A stretch of DNA of 64,000 bases from Sycobia sp. Sy_11 (taxonomy: Eukaryota > Arthropoda > Insecta > Hymenoptera > Epichrysomallidae): assembly GCA_018907035.1 (NCBI GenBank), contig JACCIC010000028.1, positions 570,001-634,000 of the forward strand. The letters run 5' to 3'. The position numbers and the translations under genes are program-made. The notes under the pieces are model-generated. The model saw only the letters and a program-made list of their open reading frames with translations, did no database searches and was not told the origin of the DNA. Of the stretch, positions 38,867-49,916 are shown one piece after another. Numbering within the stretch: the stretch's first letter is position 1; every line of letters begins with the position of its first letter.

Positions 38867-39002
38867 CAAATGCGCCGCGCACTCACACATTATTCACCGG
38901 AATGCGCGCTGTAATCTTCGTTCTCCCCGTTATGCGGCTGCTGGGAGATTTTCACGTGCACTCGTTTCTCCGAGCGTTTCTGTGTGGTTGGCGCCTACCT
39001 AC

Positions 39003-39004
<2 letters not shown>

Positions 39005-39056
<52 letters not shown>
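39005..39056. repeat. (TA)26 microsatellite
   Basis: Uninterrupted. Confidence 0.95.
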
Positions 39057-39058
<2 letters not shown>

Positions 39059-39255
39059 CATAATCGGAGGAACGCACGAGGGCAATTTTAGCGCTGGGCC
39101 GTAGGTATACACTCGTGTGCGCGCATCTAAAACTGCCTCCGCGGAGGTGAGGCCAAGTGAGGCGCGAGCGAAAGGCAATTATTGTGATTGCAGTGGACCC
39201 GGGGATTCGTAGGACGTCCTTCGGAGAATTTTAATGAAGTCAAAGTGCCCTCGCA

Positions 39256-39257
<2 letters not shown>

Positions 39258-39312
<55 letters not shown>
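39258..39312. repeat. (TA)27 microsatellite
   Basis: Uninterrupted; a short CT-rich tract follows at about 39460-39492. Confidence 0.95.
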
Positions 39313-39314
<2 letters not shown>

Positions 39315-40865
39315 TAAGCTTTCGTTTGAGGTACGAGCGTTGTTTAGCGGTTTTATTGTTATTGCTCGGCCGGGAGCTCCGCTGCCGTTTGAAAACTCGC
39401 CGCGAGGAATTTTCGCAGATTTGTAATATGCAAGATCTAGAGCCTAGCAAAGCACTATCTCTCTCTCTCTCTCTTTCCCTCTCTCCCTCTCCTTTGTATG
39501 CAGGAATAATCCATTCCTATAGTTAGAGTACGCGGATTTAGGATGCTAGTACTTTCCGAGCTCTAACAATTATGTCCGGATAAATATAGAGAGAAAAAAT
39601 AATGTTTTAAATCCAATCTATGAGGAAGAAGATGGCTGCATATTCATTTTTTTTTTTTATAAGTCTAATAACATTCGAAGAATAACGTATTCGTCCTCGT
39701 TAATACCAAGGATAATTCGTATATTTGTTAATAAAACATTTCCGCGTTGTTTTTATTTACTTTCGTAAGTTCAAGAGCCTGACGAGCAAAACTACTTTTG
39801 TAGAATTGTCAAATGGTTTTGCACAAGCGTCTCCGCTCCTTTTTGCCCGAGCCTCATTATTATTCAGAAAGAGGCTGAAATTCAAATTGTCATCTGGAAT
39901 TGCGCGAAAATGAAGCGCGCCTTCTGATTCGATTTTCTCTTCGGCATTACGAGGGCGGATTTGTTTTGTAAATAAGATTAATTTAAGGAGGAATCTCTAA
40001 AGGACCCCGTTAATTTTGGCGCTCCTCGTACTGGAGAAAGGACAAAGCGAAGGTATTGTTTATTTGCTTTGTATTTATATTATAAATATATATATATAGA
40101 CAAAATATTTCTATAAAACTCTTAATGGGATAACCGTTGTTATAACTTATTTTGATACTTTGAAAATAATCATATTATATATTACTTTCATAAATAACCA
40201 TTTATTCGTGATAAAATTTATGCACTTATATTAAGATGAATAATTTACTGTTTGTCAAAAATACGATAAAAGTATTGTAAATTACATCTTACCGGTTGAA
40301 AATTAATTATTACTATAATAAAAACGGAATAATGGGATCATTATTATTGTTTCCTCGTCCCGATTGCGTTTTCCACCTATACCATCGCAGATATAAAATA
40401 TTTAAAAGTCACAATACTGCTCATGCGCTCGCAATGAATTTTTTTGCGACAATTAACGCTTCAAAAAAAAAAAATACATTATTTATTTATGAACCTTTCG
40501 TTGATAAGCTTAATAACGGGCGTGAAAAGTTACTTATTTTTTTCGGTACGATAACTTTACTTGAAATAGAAGAATGGTCTTCGAAGCAAGATGTTATACG
40601 ACTATTGCGAAGAAATTGTATTTATAATTTAAAATTAGGTTATGTACGTATATATCGAGGCGACGAATAGCGATTTTAAAATATAATTTTCTCAAAAATT
40701 ACACTGGAAAACTCGCACTTAGTCTTACATTAATACATAAAATACAATTGTGAGTTTTCTTCAACCCTTGAATAGTTTCCTCTATTAGAAAAATTAAAGA
40801 AAGAACAATTTTTTTTTGTTTTGAACAAGATAAAGTTAAAACTGTAAAGGCATTTGAAGAATTCT

Positions 40866-41010
40866 AAATCTTACTTATGTCGACTTTTGTGAACTAGTTT
40901 AATGAATATTTTTATCTGTCTTACAGTGTTTATACATTAATAAACTGCACTAATACAGTGTCAGTCAGATTGTCCTTGTTTATAATCAATCCCGTAGAAT
41001 GTGAAATGGG
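40866..41010 (+). repeat. Dispersed repeat, copy C (longest)
   Basis: The left half aligns with copy A over an ACTTATGTCGAC block. The core at 40904-40926 differs from copies A and B at two positions. The right half (CCTTGTTTATAATC..., CCGTAGAATGTGAAAT) aligns with copy A after an insertion of about 30 bp relative to it. It lies about 140 bp beyond the 3' tail of the Penelope-like remnant, which is in the opposite orientation, so a link between the two is possible but unproven. Confidence 0.6.
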
Positions 41011-41149
41011 AATTACTGCTAAAACAATAAAATAAAAATTGCATTAAAATGAAAAATTGGAATGTAAAAATCAAATGATCTATATTCGATGTTGGTAAAG
41101 GACAACCTGGTTGCCACCACCATCTTAAATTGAAATGTTACTTTAATGG

Positions 41150-41632
41150 CCTGACGTTTCGAATTGCTTCGGTTCATTTTCATGGACTAAACTAAAATAA
41201 AAACCCAGCATGCTACTAGACGTGCCCTACAACTGCCCCTGAATTATTTTTTCGAATATTTATAGTGCCCCCGTTCCTCTTAATTTTAGATGCAAAATGC
41301 AGTTTCATTTTAATACATCAAATTACATTAATAATGAATGAAAAGCCTTGTCCAATTTATTCTCTTTGATACCTACTGTTAATACATTGTCCTTAATACA
41401 TCTTCAAAATCGAATGAATGTGACAAGTCTAAGTTGTGGGTTCCTTTAGCCCGGATGTGCTTGGTAAACTGTGCCGATGTACATATGTACTTTGCTTGAA
41501 GTATCTACCCGTTTGCCCAATGCGATATTTGTCACGATATTTACCACTTATTTTTTGTACTACTCCTGCTTTTAAAGAAAGGACATTTAAAGTAACTGAA
41601 AAATTTACCTTTTGTAAGTAAATCATATTTTA
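41150..41632 (-). mobile_element. Penelope-like retroelement remnant (3' end, GIY-YIG region, frameshifted)
   Basis: Read on the minus strand, positions 41626-41429 translate to a peptide containing GVVQKISGKYRDKYRIGQTGR followed by YFKQ. The block Y-x-IGQTGR, preceded by a GV/GI start and a K-rich spacer, is the hallmark of the GIY-YIG-type endonuclease at the C-terminus of Penelope-like elements. A frameshift follows near 41470. In another frame (41468-41379) the sequence continues FTKHIRAKGTHN, then HSFDFEDVLRTMY and a stop, which resembles the usual end of that domain. Both spacer cysteines normally seen before IGQTGR are absent (Gly and Arg stand there), so the domain is decayed. About 200 bp downstream on the same strand is a tail with GAACCGAAG and GAAACGTCAGG (41185-41150), like the 3' untranslated motif common in these elements. 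No reverse transcriptase domain is seen upstream, so the copy is 5'-truncated. Family knowledge is from memory; no search was run. Confidence 0.6.
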
Positions 41633-42168
41633 TTTTTTTTTAAATATCTTGCACCAAGTGCCCTGGCACAATAAATTTATCGTTTATTTATACATTTTGG
41701 CAAAATCCGAGGTACATAAGTGTCGTTTTTCATTTTTAAGGAAAGAAGTCGTTCTTCAGGATTAAACAAAAAATATATCGATTTCCACGATTATTTCGCG
41801 AGTTCGTTTGTAATGCCATTCAAAAAAAAAAAAAAAAAACAAAAAAAACATACCGACCAAGAGAGCTTCGATGCGAAATTCGAGGTCGTATACTTTTGCC
41901 GCTCGCTAAAAGAGAAGCAGAGAGATTCCGCGAACCCGTTTTCATTCGAAAGGGGGCGTCAGTTTGCCGTCGCTACCCGGCGCGCGAAGTCGAGCAGTGC
42001 CCTTACACCGTCCTTCGAAGTGTCATCGTATTCTAAGGGATTTACGGGAGAGGAAAAAAACTCCCCTTCGCGGCGTCGAATGGCGGCTGATTAAATTCTG
42101 AGCGCCTCAAATTTTTTGGCAAATTTTGCTCGTTTGGAAAGTTAATAAACGTGCCGTTTTGGCTCTTC

Positions 42169-42187
42169 CTCTCTCTCTCTCTCTCTC
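42169..42187. repeat. (CT)9 microsatellite
   Basis: Short CT tract; a (CG)n tract follows at 42219-42229. Confidence 0.9.
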
Positions 42188-42784
42188 GCATTCTCGAAAA
42201 ATCCTTTTTCAAACCGCGCGCGCGCGCGCACTAATTCGATAACTGATTGAGCAATTTCTTAAAATCGATAGCTCGAGTTGTGGATTTTTCGTCCTGGTCC
42301 CAAGTGCCTTTGGAAGTCCTTGAAAAAATTAGTCAATTTGCGAATTATTTTTCGAGTGCGTCACAGTGCTGAAAATTTTTTGATTTCTTGTTTTCACGAT
42401 TCTTGAGTGTCGATTTGCATTAAGGATCTACAAACTCGGACTAGGATTCTTTCAACTTTCAAATGGTCGCGTATGTGACCTTTACGTTCAACGCGACAGA
42501 ATGAAAATAATATTCCTAATACTTATAAGTCTGGCTATATCTAAAATAATCATTCGAGCCAATTAGTTCAAAATTAAATGAGACAAATCGTCAGTTCTAT
42601 CGAAGCCTTTTCTGTTTTATTACTGTATTATAAAAAATTATATTACACGATCATCGGGAATTCGACGATACGTCGCAATGGAAACCAAACGAAAAATCCA
42701 ATTTTTCGAAACGACTATTTTGACATATCGTACCGTTCAGTATATAACCGCAATGCCGAGGGTAACTCGTGGCGCTCCCTGTAT

Positions 42785-42787
<3 letters not shown>

Positions 42788-42829
<42 letters not shown>
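42788..42829. repeat. (CT)20 microsatellite
   Basis: Uninterrupted. Confidence 0.95.
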
Positions 42830-42831
<2 letters not shown>

Positions 42832-43027
42832 CCGCCTCCTTTTGGTATATTATGCGTGTTATATTAAACACAGAATTTTTCCCTCGTCCACCTCGCATTC
42901 CCCTACGAGTAACGCTGTTCGCAAAGCGGAAAAGTCACCCTACTCATCACGGTATTTTCGTCAACTAAACGCTCTCGAGATTCGGTTAAAAAAAAAAAGA
43001 AACAAAAAGGGAAAGAATGAAAAAATG

Positions 43028-43095
43028 GAAACGCGCTCATAGTGGAGAAAAATCATTATTGAAACGGGCTTATAGCGGACAAAAAAACCATTATT
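43028..43095. repeat. Imperfect tandem duplication, about 34-bp unit
   Basis: Two adjacent copies start GAAACGCGCTCATAG and GAAACGGGCTTATAG and both end in an A-run followed by CATTATT. The first spans 43028-43060 and the second 43061-43095, with a few substitutions and a length change in the A-run. Confidence 0.7.
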
Positions 43096-43305
43096 GATTA
43101 CAATATTGCGTGAAAAAGTCCGACGCAGGCTATTCCATCAAAGCGGAGTATTAATTCGTTGGGCAGATTTGCAATTCGAGCGGGCTTCCATTGAATAATC
43201 ATCGTCAAAGTGAAGTTTCATATTTGATGGAGACTTCAGAAAGAGGATGCTGTCGCTGTGGTAATATCCGCATAATATAGACTTTATGTTAATGCAGATC
43301 TTTTT

Positions 43306-43345
43306 ATATACCTATATTAAGAATTTATTCTTAATATAGGTATAT
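43306..43345. repeat. Near-perfect 40-bp palindrome
   Basis: Two 19-base arms (left arm ACCTATATTAAGAAT at its inner end) are exact reverse complements separated by only TT at 43325-43326. Because the arms are not simple TA repeat, this is a real inverted repeat that could extrude as a cruciform or fold as an RNA hairpin. Confidence 0.85.
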
Positions 43346-43426
43346 TATATATGTATATAGAATTTATTATTCGAGAATTAAAACATGCTCCGAAAAAAAA
43401 CTAATATTTTTTATTTCCTGAAAGTA

Positions 43427-43428
<2 letters not shown>

Positions 43429-43469
<41 letters not shown>
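43429..43469. repeat. (TA)20 microsatellite
   Basis: About 85 bp after the 43306-43345 palindrome. Confidence 0.95.
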
Positions 43470-43470
<1 letters not shown>

Positions 43471-43594
43471 GCCGATAAAAGAATTCGATAGTTTTTTTTA
43501 TCAAAATTTTGTTACGTAACTATGAGGTAATGAATGGTGTGCCATTATACGTATACATATAAATGTTATCGAATACAAAGCAGTTTTTATATAT

Positions 43595-43597
<3 letters not shown>

Positions 43598-43642
<45 letters not shown>
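43598..43642. repeat. (TA)22 microsatellite
   Basis: Followed by a short CATA tetranucleotide run. Confidence 0.95.
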
Positions 43643-43646
<4 letters not shown>

Positions 43647-44090
43647 CATACATAAAAAAGATCCCATCTCTTGCGAACTATAACGCCACGTAACGCAGTT
43701 ACATAAATTGACCAAAGTTATAATCTCGTTCGCGGGGCCCCCCGGACTGATTAGAAAATGATTAAGCATTTTCAAGATTTCCACCCGGTCAATGTGATCG
43801 CTCCGGTTGATTATAAGAGCAGCCCGCCGAGCCGCGATTATAACCGCGAGAAAGAGAGAGAGAGAGAGGGGGGGGCGAGAAAGCCAAATAAAAAACAAAG
43901 CGCGCCGGCGCAACTAATTTAAATGATAAATGGCCCCTGTACGCCTGTCCTCGGTATCTCTATATAGGTGGCAATGCAAAAATAAAAAACAAAAGAAAAC
44001 AAAAAAAAAAACGTAATGAAGAAAGAAAGAAGGAAAGCGAAAGAAGCACGGCCACCTCGCACCGATGCACGTTCGCCGAGGCGCGAGTTG

Positions 44091-44113
44091 TTTTTTTTTT
44101 TTTTTTTTTTTTT
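44091..44113. repeat. T23 homopolymer
   Basis: Twenty-three T in a GC-rich block. Confidence 0.85.
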
Positions 44114-44211
44114 AACGAAAGGGAGTATCGACTAACACAAAAGGGAGGGAGCCGCAGTCGCGCAGTCGGCTCTGTCGCCAGGTATAAAGAGCGTTCAGAT
44201 AACGTTAATTC

Positions 44212-44213
<2 letters not shown>

Positions 44214-44250
<37 letters not shown>
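44214..44250. repeat. (TA)18 microsatellite
   Basis: First of five TA tracts in 1.1 kb; a shorter one lies at 44348-44368. Confidence 0.95.
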
Positions 44251-44253
<3 letters not shown>

Positions 44254-44512
44254 TCAAAGAGCAGTCCGCGGGAGTACAGTAGAGCGGGCAAACGATTTAT
44301 CAAGTGGCCTATGCGAGGTGGCACGGGACAAAGAGAAACAAGAGCGCTATATATATATATATATATACCTAGATGCACTACTGCGCAGAAGCGCGAAAGA
44401 GGCAAGGATCGCGCGCGCGGTGGGTGGTGAGGAGCGGCCGCCGCGAAAGTGGCGCATTGCCTGCGGAGCTGCTGCATCGCGCGTGAGGGTGCGAGTCTGC
44501 GTGCGTATGCGT

Positions 44513-44548
44513 ATATGCAGGTATATGCATATATGCAGGTATATGCAT
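44513..44548. repeat. Minisatellite, 18-bp unit x2
   Basis: The unit ATATGCAGGTATATGCAT occurs twice in exact tandem (44513-44530, 44531-44548), with partial copies in the preceding GCGTATGCGTATATGCAG. It is followed at once by a (TA)n tract. Confidence 0.8.
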
Positions 44549-44555
44549 CCCCTGC

Positions 44556-44558
<3 letters not shown>

Positions 44559-44603
<45 letters not shown>
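44559..44603. repeat. (TA)22 microsatellite
   Basis: Begins ten bases after the 18-bp minisatellite. Confidence 0.95.
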
Positions 44604-44606
<3 letters not shown>

Positions 44607-44870
44607 TTTATGCGACGATCGACCTAGCACCCCTGTCTGCCCCTCCCCAAGACCTACCAAAGAAAGTACATTCAAATGTACTTGTCAAGTTGAGACAAGC
44701 ATATCGTGCGGCGATAAATCCTGTCTCCAAGGGTGAGGTGGAGGAAAAAGGGGGGGGGTGAAAGTAGGACCCCGCACAGCCATTATGTAAAAGGTTGAGA
44801 GAGGGAGAAAGAGATCTAGCTTTTGGCTTGTCGCGCGATTACGGGAATGATTTAGTGCGGGGGACCATAT

Positions 44871-44875
44871 ATCTA

Positions 44876-44924
<49 letters not shown>
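44871..44924. repeat. (TA)n microsatellite
   Basis: Begins with CTATCTAT, then perfect TA. Confidence 0.95.
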
Positions 44925-44927
<3 letters not shown>

Positions 44928-45214
44928 CGCGCGGCGAAACGTCGCGTCGCGCGCGCCGGGGTAATTCATTCGGGCGGTGGGGCGGGCGAGGAGCGCCAGG
45001 TAAGCGCCTCGGAGAAGAGCTCGCGCCCGCGCCCGGGAGGAGTCGGATCCGATGGGCACGAGACTCCCGATCGCGGTAATGCGCGCTCGTGGAGTCCGCG
45101 TGGCGCGAGGATCGCGACCGCGGCGCGCGCGAGACAGACGCTTCACTGCACGGACGAGACTTAGGGCACGGGCCGGACGGTCGCGAAGGCGAAAAAATAT
45201 GTGTCTGTGTGTGC

Positions 45215-45217
<3 letters not shown>

Positions 45218-45272
<55 letters not shown>
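45218..45272. repeat. (TA)n microsatellite
   Basis: One G near the end; preceded by a short GT run. Confidence 0.95.
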
Positions 45273-45539
45273 GGGAAGAGAGTTAAGTAGACAGAGAGAG
45301 ATAGGCATCTATGTCTCTCACGGTCCCGTGTGCTCAGCGGCACTTTGCAGGTGTCGCTCTATATAATACACGATTGTCCAGACGCGTTGGACCAAGTACC
45401 GGTTCCTCGGCTGCACACGCATGCACTCAACTTTCCCTCTTTTTTTTCCTCTCCTTTACTCCTCGTCTCGTACATGGTGTAAATTGTTTTATCTTCGAGA
45501 TATTATATAGATGGAAATCTGTATAAAATAAGAAACAAT

Positions 45540-46560
45540 AAATAAATTTCAGAAAAGGAAACCGATACGTAAATTCGGTACTGCCATTATTATAGTTAAT
45601 TTAAAAAAGCGACATTATTGCCTCTGGCACTTTAAAATTAACATATCACAAAGTAAAATTATCATTTCGGGGCTGTAGATTTACAAAATAATTGCGCTTA
45701 TATTGTATATAATGCATTGGATATAAACGGTGTCACATTATTAGCGATGTTCAATAAGTTGTGGTTTTATTGTATATAGCAGCACATCCAGCAGTGCGAA
45801 CTAATTATAACTTTTAAATTACAAAAGTAATGAAAGAACGAATGCAAGAAAAATAAAAACAGAATAGTGCTGAAAAGTTGTGCAGGAGCGTTTAAAATCC
45901 TTCCTTGTACTCAATCTCATCCTTTAAACTCGTGGCATAATATGAAATGATTAAATTAACCGATTTTATTTCGTTAAAAGCCGCCGGCGGTTTGAATTGC
46001 CCTAGTTCGTATTTTTCGTTTTACCGCGACTGAGCTGTTAATTTAATCTCTAACCAGTTGGGGAAAAATTGTCGTTATTCCCCGCGCGTCCGTGATTATA
46101 GACGTTTCACCTATTTGGTTTCGTGAATATGAACGAGTCCATTATCGGGCGCTGTCCTAAACGTACGCTACATTCGCAAGCGTCTTTTACATCATTCGAA
46201 TAAATGTTGACATCGATCCAGTACTATTATCATGATTATTAAAAGTAATTAATGCACGAGCTCTAGAGCGGTGCAAGCTTTAATAAACTCGGGCACCTCG
46301 CCGTTCGTGCGCCGAATCACCTCGGCATTTCTTTCCGTCCTCCATTGCGGTTCTGGTCCGAGGCGTTTGGCGGATCGTTTTTCGAATCGTTCGCTGCGCG
46401 GCGCCCTTGAATTCAATTTTAAAAGCACACATCGTCCCGTCACCGGCTGGGATCTTGAGCGCGACCGAGAAAAACGGGTAGAACTAAATCGTTCCGATCG
46501 AAATCGAATGCATTGTCTTTTCTTTTAATTATTATTATTATATTTTTTTTATTTGTTATA
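45540..46560. other. Gene-free GC-balanced stretch, candidate conserved non-coding DNA
   Basis: Low-repeat DNA from about 45940 to 46520, with the perfect palindrome CCGCCGGCGG at 45981-45990. Open frames on both strands at 46249-46528 mirror each other, as frames in stop-poor DNA do, and are not recognised. Confidence 0.45.
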
Positions 46561-46592
46561 CAACGCGACGATACACAACAGAGTAGACTCAC

Positions 46593-46594
<2 letters not shown>

Positions 46595-46647
<53 letters not shown>
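46595..46647. repeat. (TA)26 microsatellite
   Basis: Uninterrupted; (TA)11 also at 46728-46750. Confidence 0.95.
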
Positions 46648-46648
<1 letters not shown>

Positions 46649-46899
46649 GTATTATACACGTATACCTCGCGTAATTCGATACAATCGGTAAACAGGCGCA
46701 GCACGGTTTTCCGTATACGATTCACTCATATATATATATATATATATATACCCACGGCGCGAATTAACGCTACCAGGCTACTTTGGATGCGTTCGCGGCA
46801 TCGAAGTTAATAACGTAAATAATTTCGCGGAAACTTGTAAAGCGCGCACAGCGGAGGGCAGGTCTATGCGTACGCGCAACTGTACACAGTAGACAGTCG

Positions 46900-48720
46900 T
46901 GCGAAACTATCATTCTTGCTCATAAACTTACTTTAATTAGATCTAGCTATTATTCAGAAACTTGGAAAAGTTATATCCGTCTGTGTATAATGCATACGGG
47001 AGCCTTTCTCCGGTCGCGCGTCAAGGGATTTCCGGCGATGAGAAGAATCGCATTAAAATGGAAAATGGCGACGGAGAGCGAGCGGGGGCGGGGCGTCGGG
47101 TCGGCAATTTCGAAGCATAACAAATGCATTTTCGACGAAATATAGAGCGGAAAATTGAACGGGATTCGGGGGTTCTTTTTTTTTTTTTCGTCGTTGTTTG
47201 ATATAAGTATAAGGGTAAAAATGGAAATTGTTAATTAAATTCCTATGTTAGGTGAATATTCTATAGTTGTAATTTTGATAAAAATTATGATTTATAATTG
47301 CCGTTTATCTATATGTGTGGATTACTATCGTATTCGCTCGTTCGAGAAAGCTAAAGCTGTTGATCCTTCTCAATGAAAACACATTTGTTCTTTTCCTTTC
47401 CTTTGCCATTTTTTTTTTATTGCTTCATCCTTTTATCATATTTTTAAACGCATCTTCATCATCGTTATTCGCCACTTCATTAATAAGCACTTTATATCCG
47501 TTAAGCTTTCCCGTCTGTATTCTATTCTATTTACTTTTCGCTCTTCTTACTCTTGTTCGTTTTATTCGCCGCTTTATTGTATACAATTTAATTGTAGAAA
47601 TGACGCACAGCCAATTAAATTAAAGCGCGGTATAAATAACAAATCTCCAAGTTGGCGGATCCAGCGTCTCGGGCAGTAAAGGGGCACGATAATTAGCGAA
47701 ACAGTTATGATGTTATGTAATTTATAAAATATGATAATTTATAAAATGTGATTATTTTCAAAGTATGATATGAGGTAGAAAAAGGAAACACACCCCTGTC
47801 GGAATATTGTTTTTTTCATTTTCTCGTGTCCTAAATAGCATCCATAGTTTTTGAATTCAGATGCTGATCAAGCAGACAATCGACAAAAAGAATAGAACGG
47901 TCTGCTGGGTGAAAATCCAAAAATACCGCGCAATTTTCGATAGGTGCTGATTAAAGCATCACGTGCTTGCCGATATAGGCGTGTCCGCAGATGCCGTGAA
48001 TCGCTGGTGAAAATTTCGACGTTTCCTTCGCCAGCGAGACGATTCGAATTTCAAGAACCGCGATATCCGAGCTGCCCTCGGAGCTCGCTGTAATCGATGG
48101 GCGCGAAACTGCGGATACCATTCACTTCTGGCAAACAGAAAAACAAAAAATTACGAACGTAAAAACTTTATGAACTTTTTACGTGGCTTTAAAATTGCGT
48201 TTCGATATTTCTGGGGGAAAAAAGAGAGAGAGACACCGAATAACCCTATTTTTATTGCAGCGGAGATACCTTTATTTATGTCTGATTGCACATTTAAAGG
48301 CAACAGTTGTTCCTGGGCTCGAATGTTTTTCTTTAATTTTCATTCGTTCGAAAATAAAAAAATTTTTTTAAAAATACAAAGCGATGGACGTACACGAGGA
48401 AAAATTGCCTAGTGAAAATATCAATGATATCGAGTAATTCAATCGCGGACTGTAGAGAATTTTACCAATGGCCACACTTTCGAATAAATTGTATAATGTC
48501 GGCACCAAATTTCCTAGAATTCCGGCAATTCTTTGAAATTTTCTTACCGTCTTTACAGTCTCCGCGACGAAACTGCTACGGATACCGTATATATTGCAAT
48601 TTTTACTAGATAATTCTTCTCCACACGTACGTATCCCATAATTATAGGCGAGGAAATAACTTTCCAATGCATATAGTGCTTTAGAGTGAAGCCCGCGCAT
48701 TACTCATCGTTAGCGAATTA
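46900..48720. other. Gene-free stretch
   Basis: AT-rich with a GC-balanced part at 47860-48130; no domain recognised in six frames. Confidence 0.55.
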
Positions 48721-48776
48721 CGCCCTCGCGCAACACCTCCGAGCGAATGCGTGACGCGGGACGCGACGTGACGCGA

Positions 48777-48777
<1 letters not shown>

Positions 48778-48827
<50 letters not shown>

Positions 48828-48831
48828 TATA
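48778..48831. repeat. (TA)n microsatellite
   Basis: Perfect for about 44 bp, then C-interrupted. Confidence 0.95.
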
Positions 48832-49111
48832 CACCGATGGATATAGCAGAGGGCGGCTGACGCCAATCGGCCGTAACACGCGACAAGCGGCATTATAATG
48901 GGAGAAGCATCGAAGCGCCCCGCGGACCCTGTTCGGCCTTTCCTTGCACACGCGCACGAGCGCGAACTGCGTCTCCATGCGTAGGTCGACAACGCGCTCC
49001 GACACCGTTGGACCGTAGACGCGGCAATGTGGGCAGCCCGCGGTGAGGCCAATCGGCCTTCTGAGATACATTACATATATACATATATACATATATATAT
49101 TTGCGTGTGTT

Positions 49112-49112
<1 letters not shown>

Positions 49113-49159
<47 letters not shown>
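49113..49159. repeat. (TA)23 microsatellite
   Basis: Preceded by ACATAT repeats. Confidence 0.95.
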
Positions 49160-49162
<3 letters not shown>

Positions 49163-49514
49163 TTTCGGCCATCAATGGAGACGCGTATATATATAGAGGG
49201 CACCGGGGGCGCATCCCCGTGTGCGCGAGTATATAATATAGCAATAGGGCTCTGCGGCGAAGCCGGCGGTTATAATCGCACGCGGGGGGCGCGCACATAC
49301 ACGCCGCGGCAGGAGATATTGATTTGGTGACGCGCACCCACGCGCCCTCCCCATGACTCACGACCGATCTGCTTTACTGTACATATATATATCACACACG
49401 CACGACAAGCATTAGAAGAGAGGGAGGCGACGAGATCGCCGCACGGACAGTCACTGGACTACCCCATTATTTAATGCAATCAATATGCCACCGCGAGGGT
49501 TGCGTGTGTGTATG

Positions 49515-49580
49515 TCTATATATATATATATATGTATGTATGTATGTATGCTCGCATGTATGTATCTATGCATGCGTGTA
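49515..49580. repeat. (TA)n/(TATG)n microsatellite
   Basis: TA run followed by imperfect TATG/CATG tetranucleotides. Confidence 0.9.
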
Positions 49581-49857
49581 TAGGGAGGGCGAAAGTGAGA
49601 ACCACGGTCGCGGGGCGGTGGGGCGCGGGCCTCTCTCGCTTTGAACGAGCGCGCGCCGCATGAGTCAGAGAGATAGAGCAGCCGATTGGTGGCGGTGTGT
49701 CACGGGGGTGGCGTTACGCGTTGACGCGCGCGAACGCAGGCGGGCTCGGCCATGCGTGCGAAACGCGAACGGATGTGTATAATGCGGCATAATGCCCGTT
49801 CGCGGCGACGTTCATATACGTACATACGTACATACATATATACATATACATTTATAC

Positions 49858-49865
<8 letters not shown>

Positions 49866-49912
<47 letters not shown>
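49866..49912. repeat. (TA)23 microsatellite
   Basis: Preceded by CATA/CATATA repeats from about 49812. Confidence 0.95.

Positions 49913-49916
<4 letters not shown>

Larger units (their letters stand above)
39540..42160. other. Gene-free AT-rich block with transposon debris
   Basis: Contains dispersed repeat copy C and the Penelope-like remnant. A 124-codon plus-strand frame at 40296-40670 is unrecognised, and frames of this length are expected about once by chance in this much AT-rich DNA. Confidence 0.6.

Noticed and set aside
40296..40670. 124-codon frame in AT-rich DNA
   Set aside because: No domain recognised. At this composition roughly one frame of this length is expected in a window of this size by chance.
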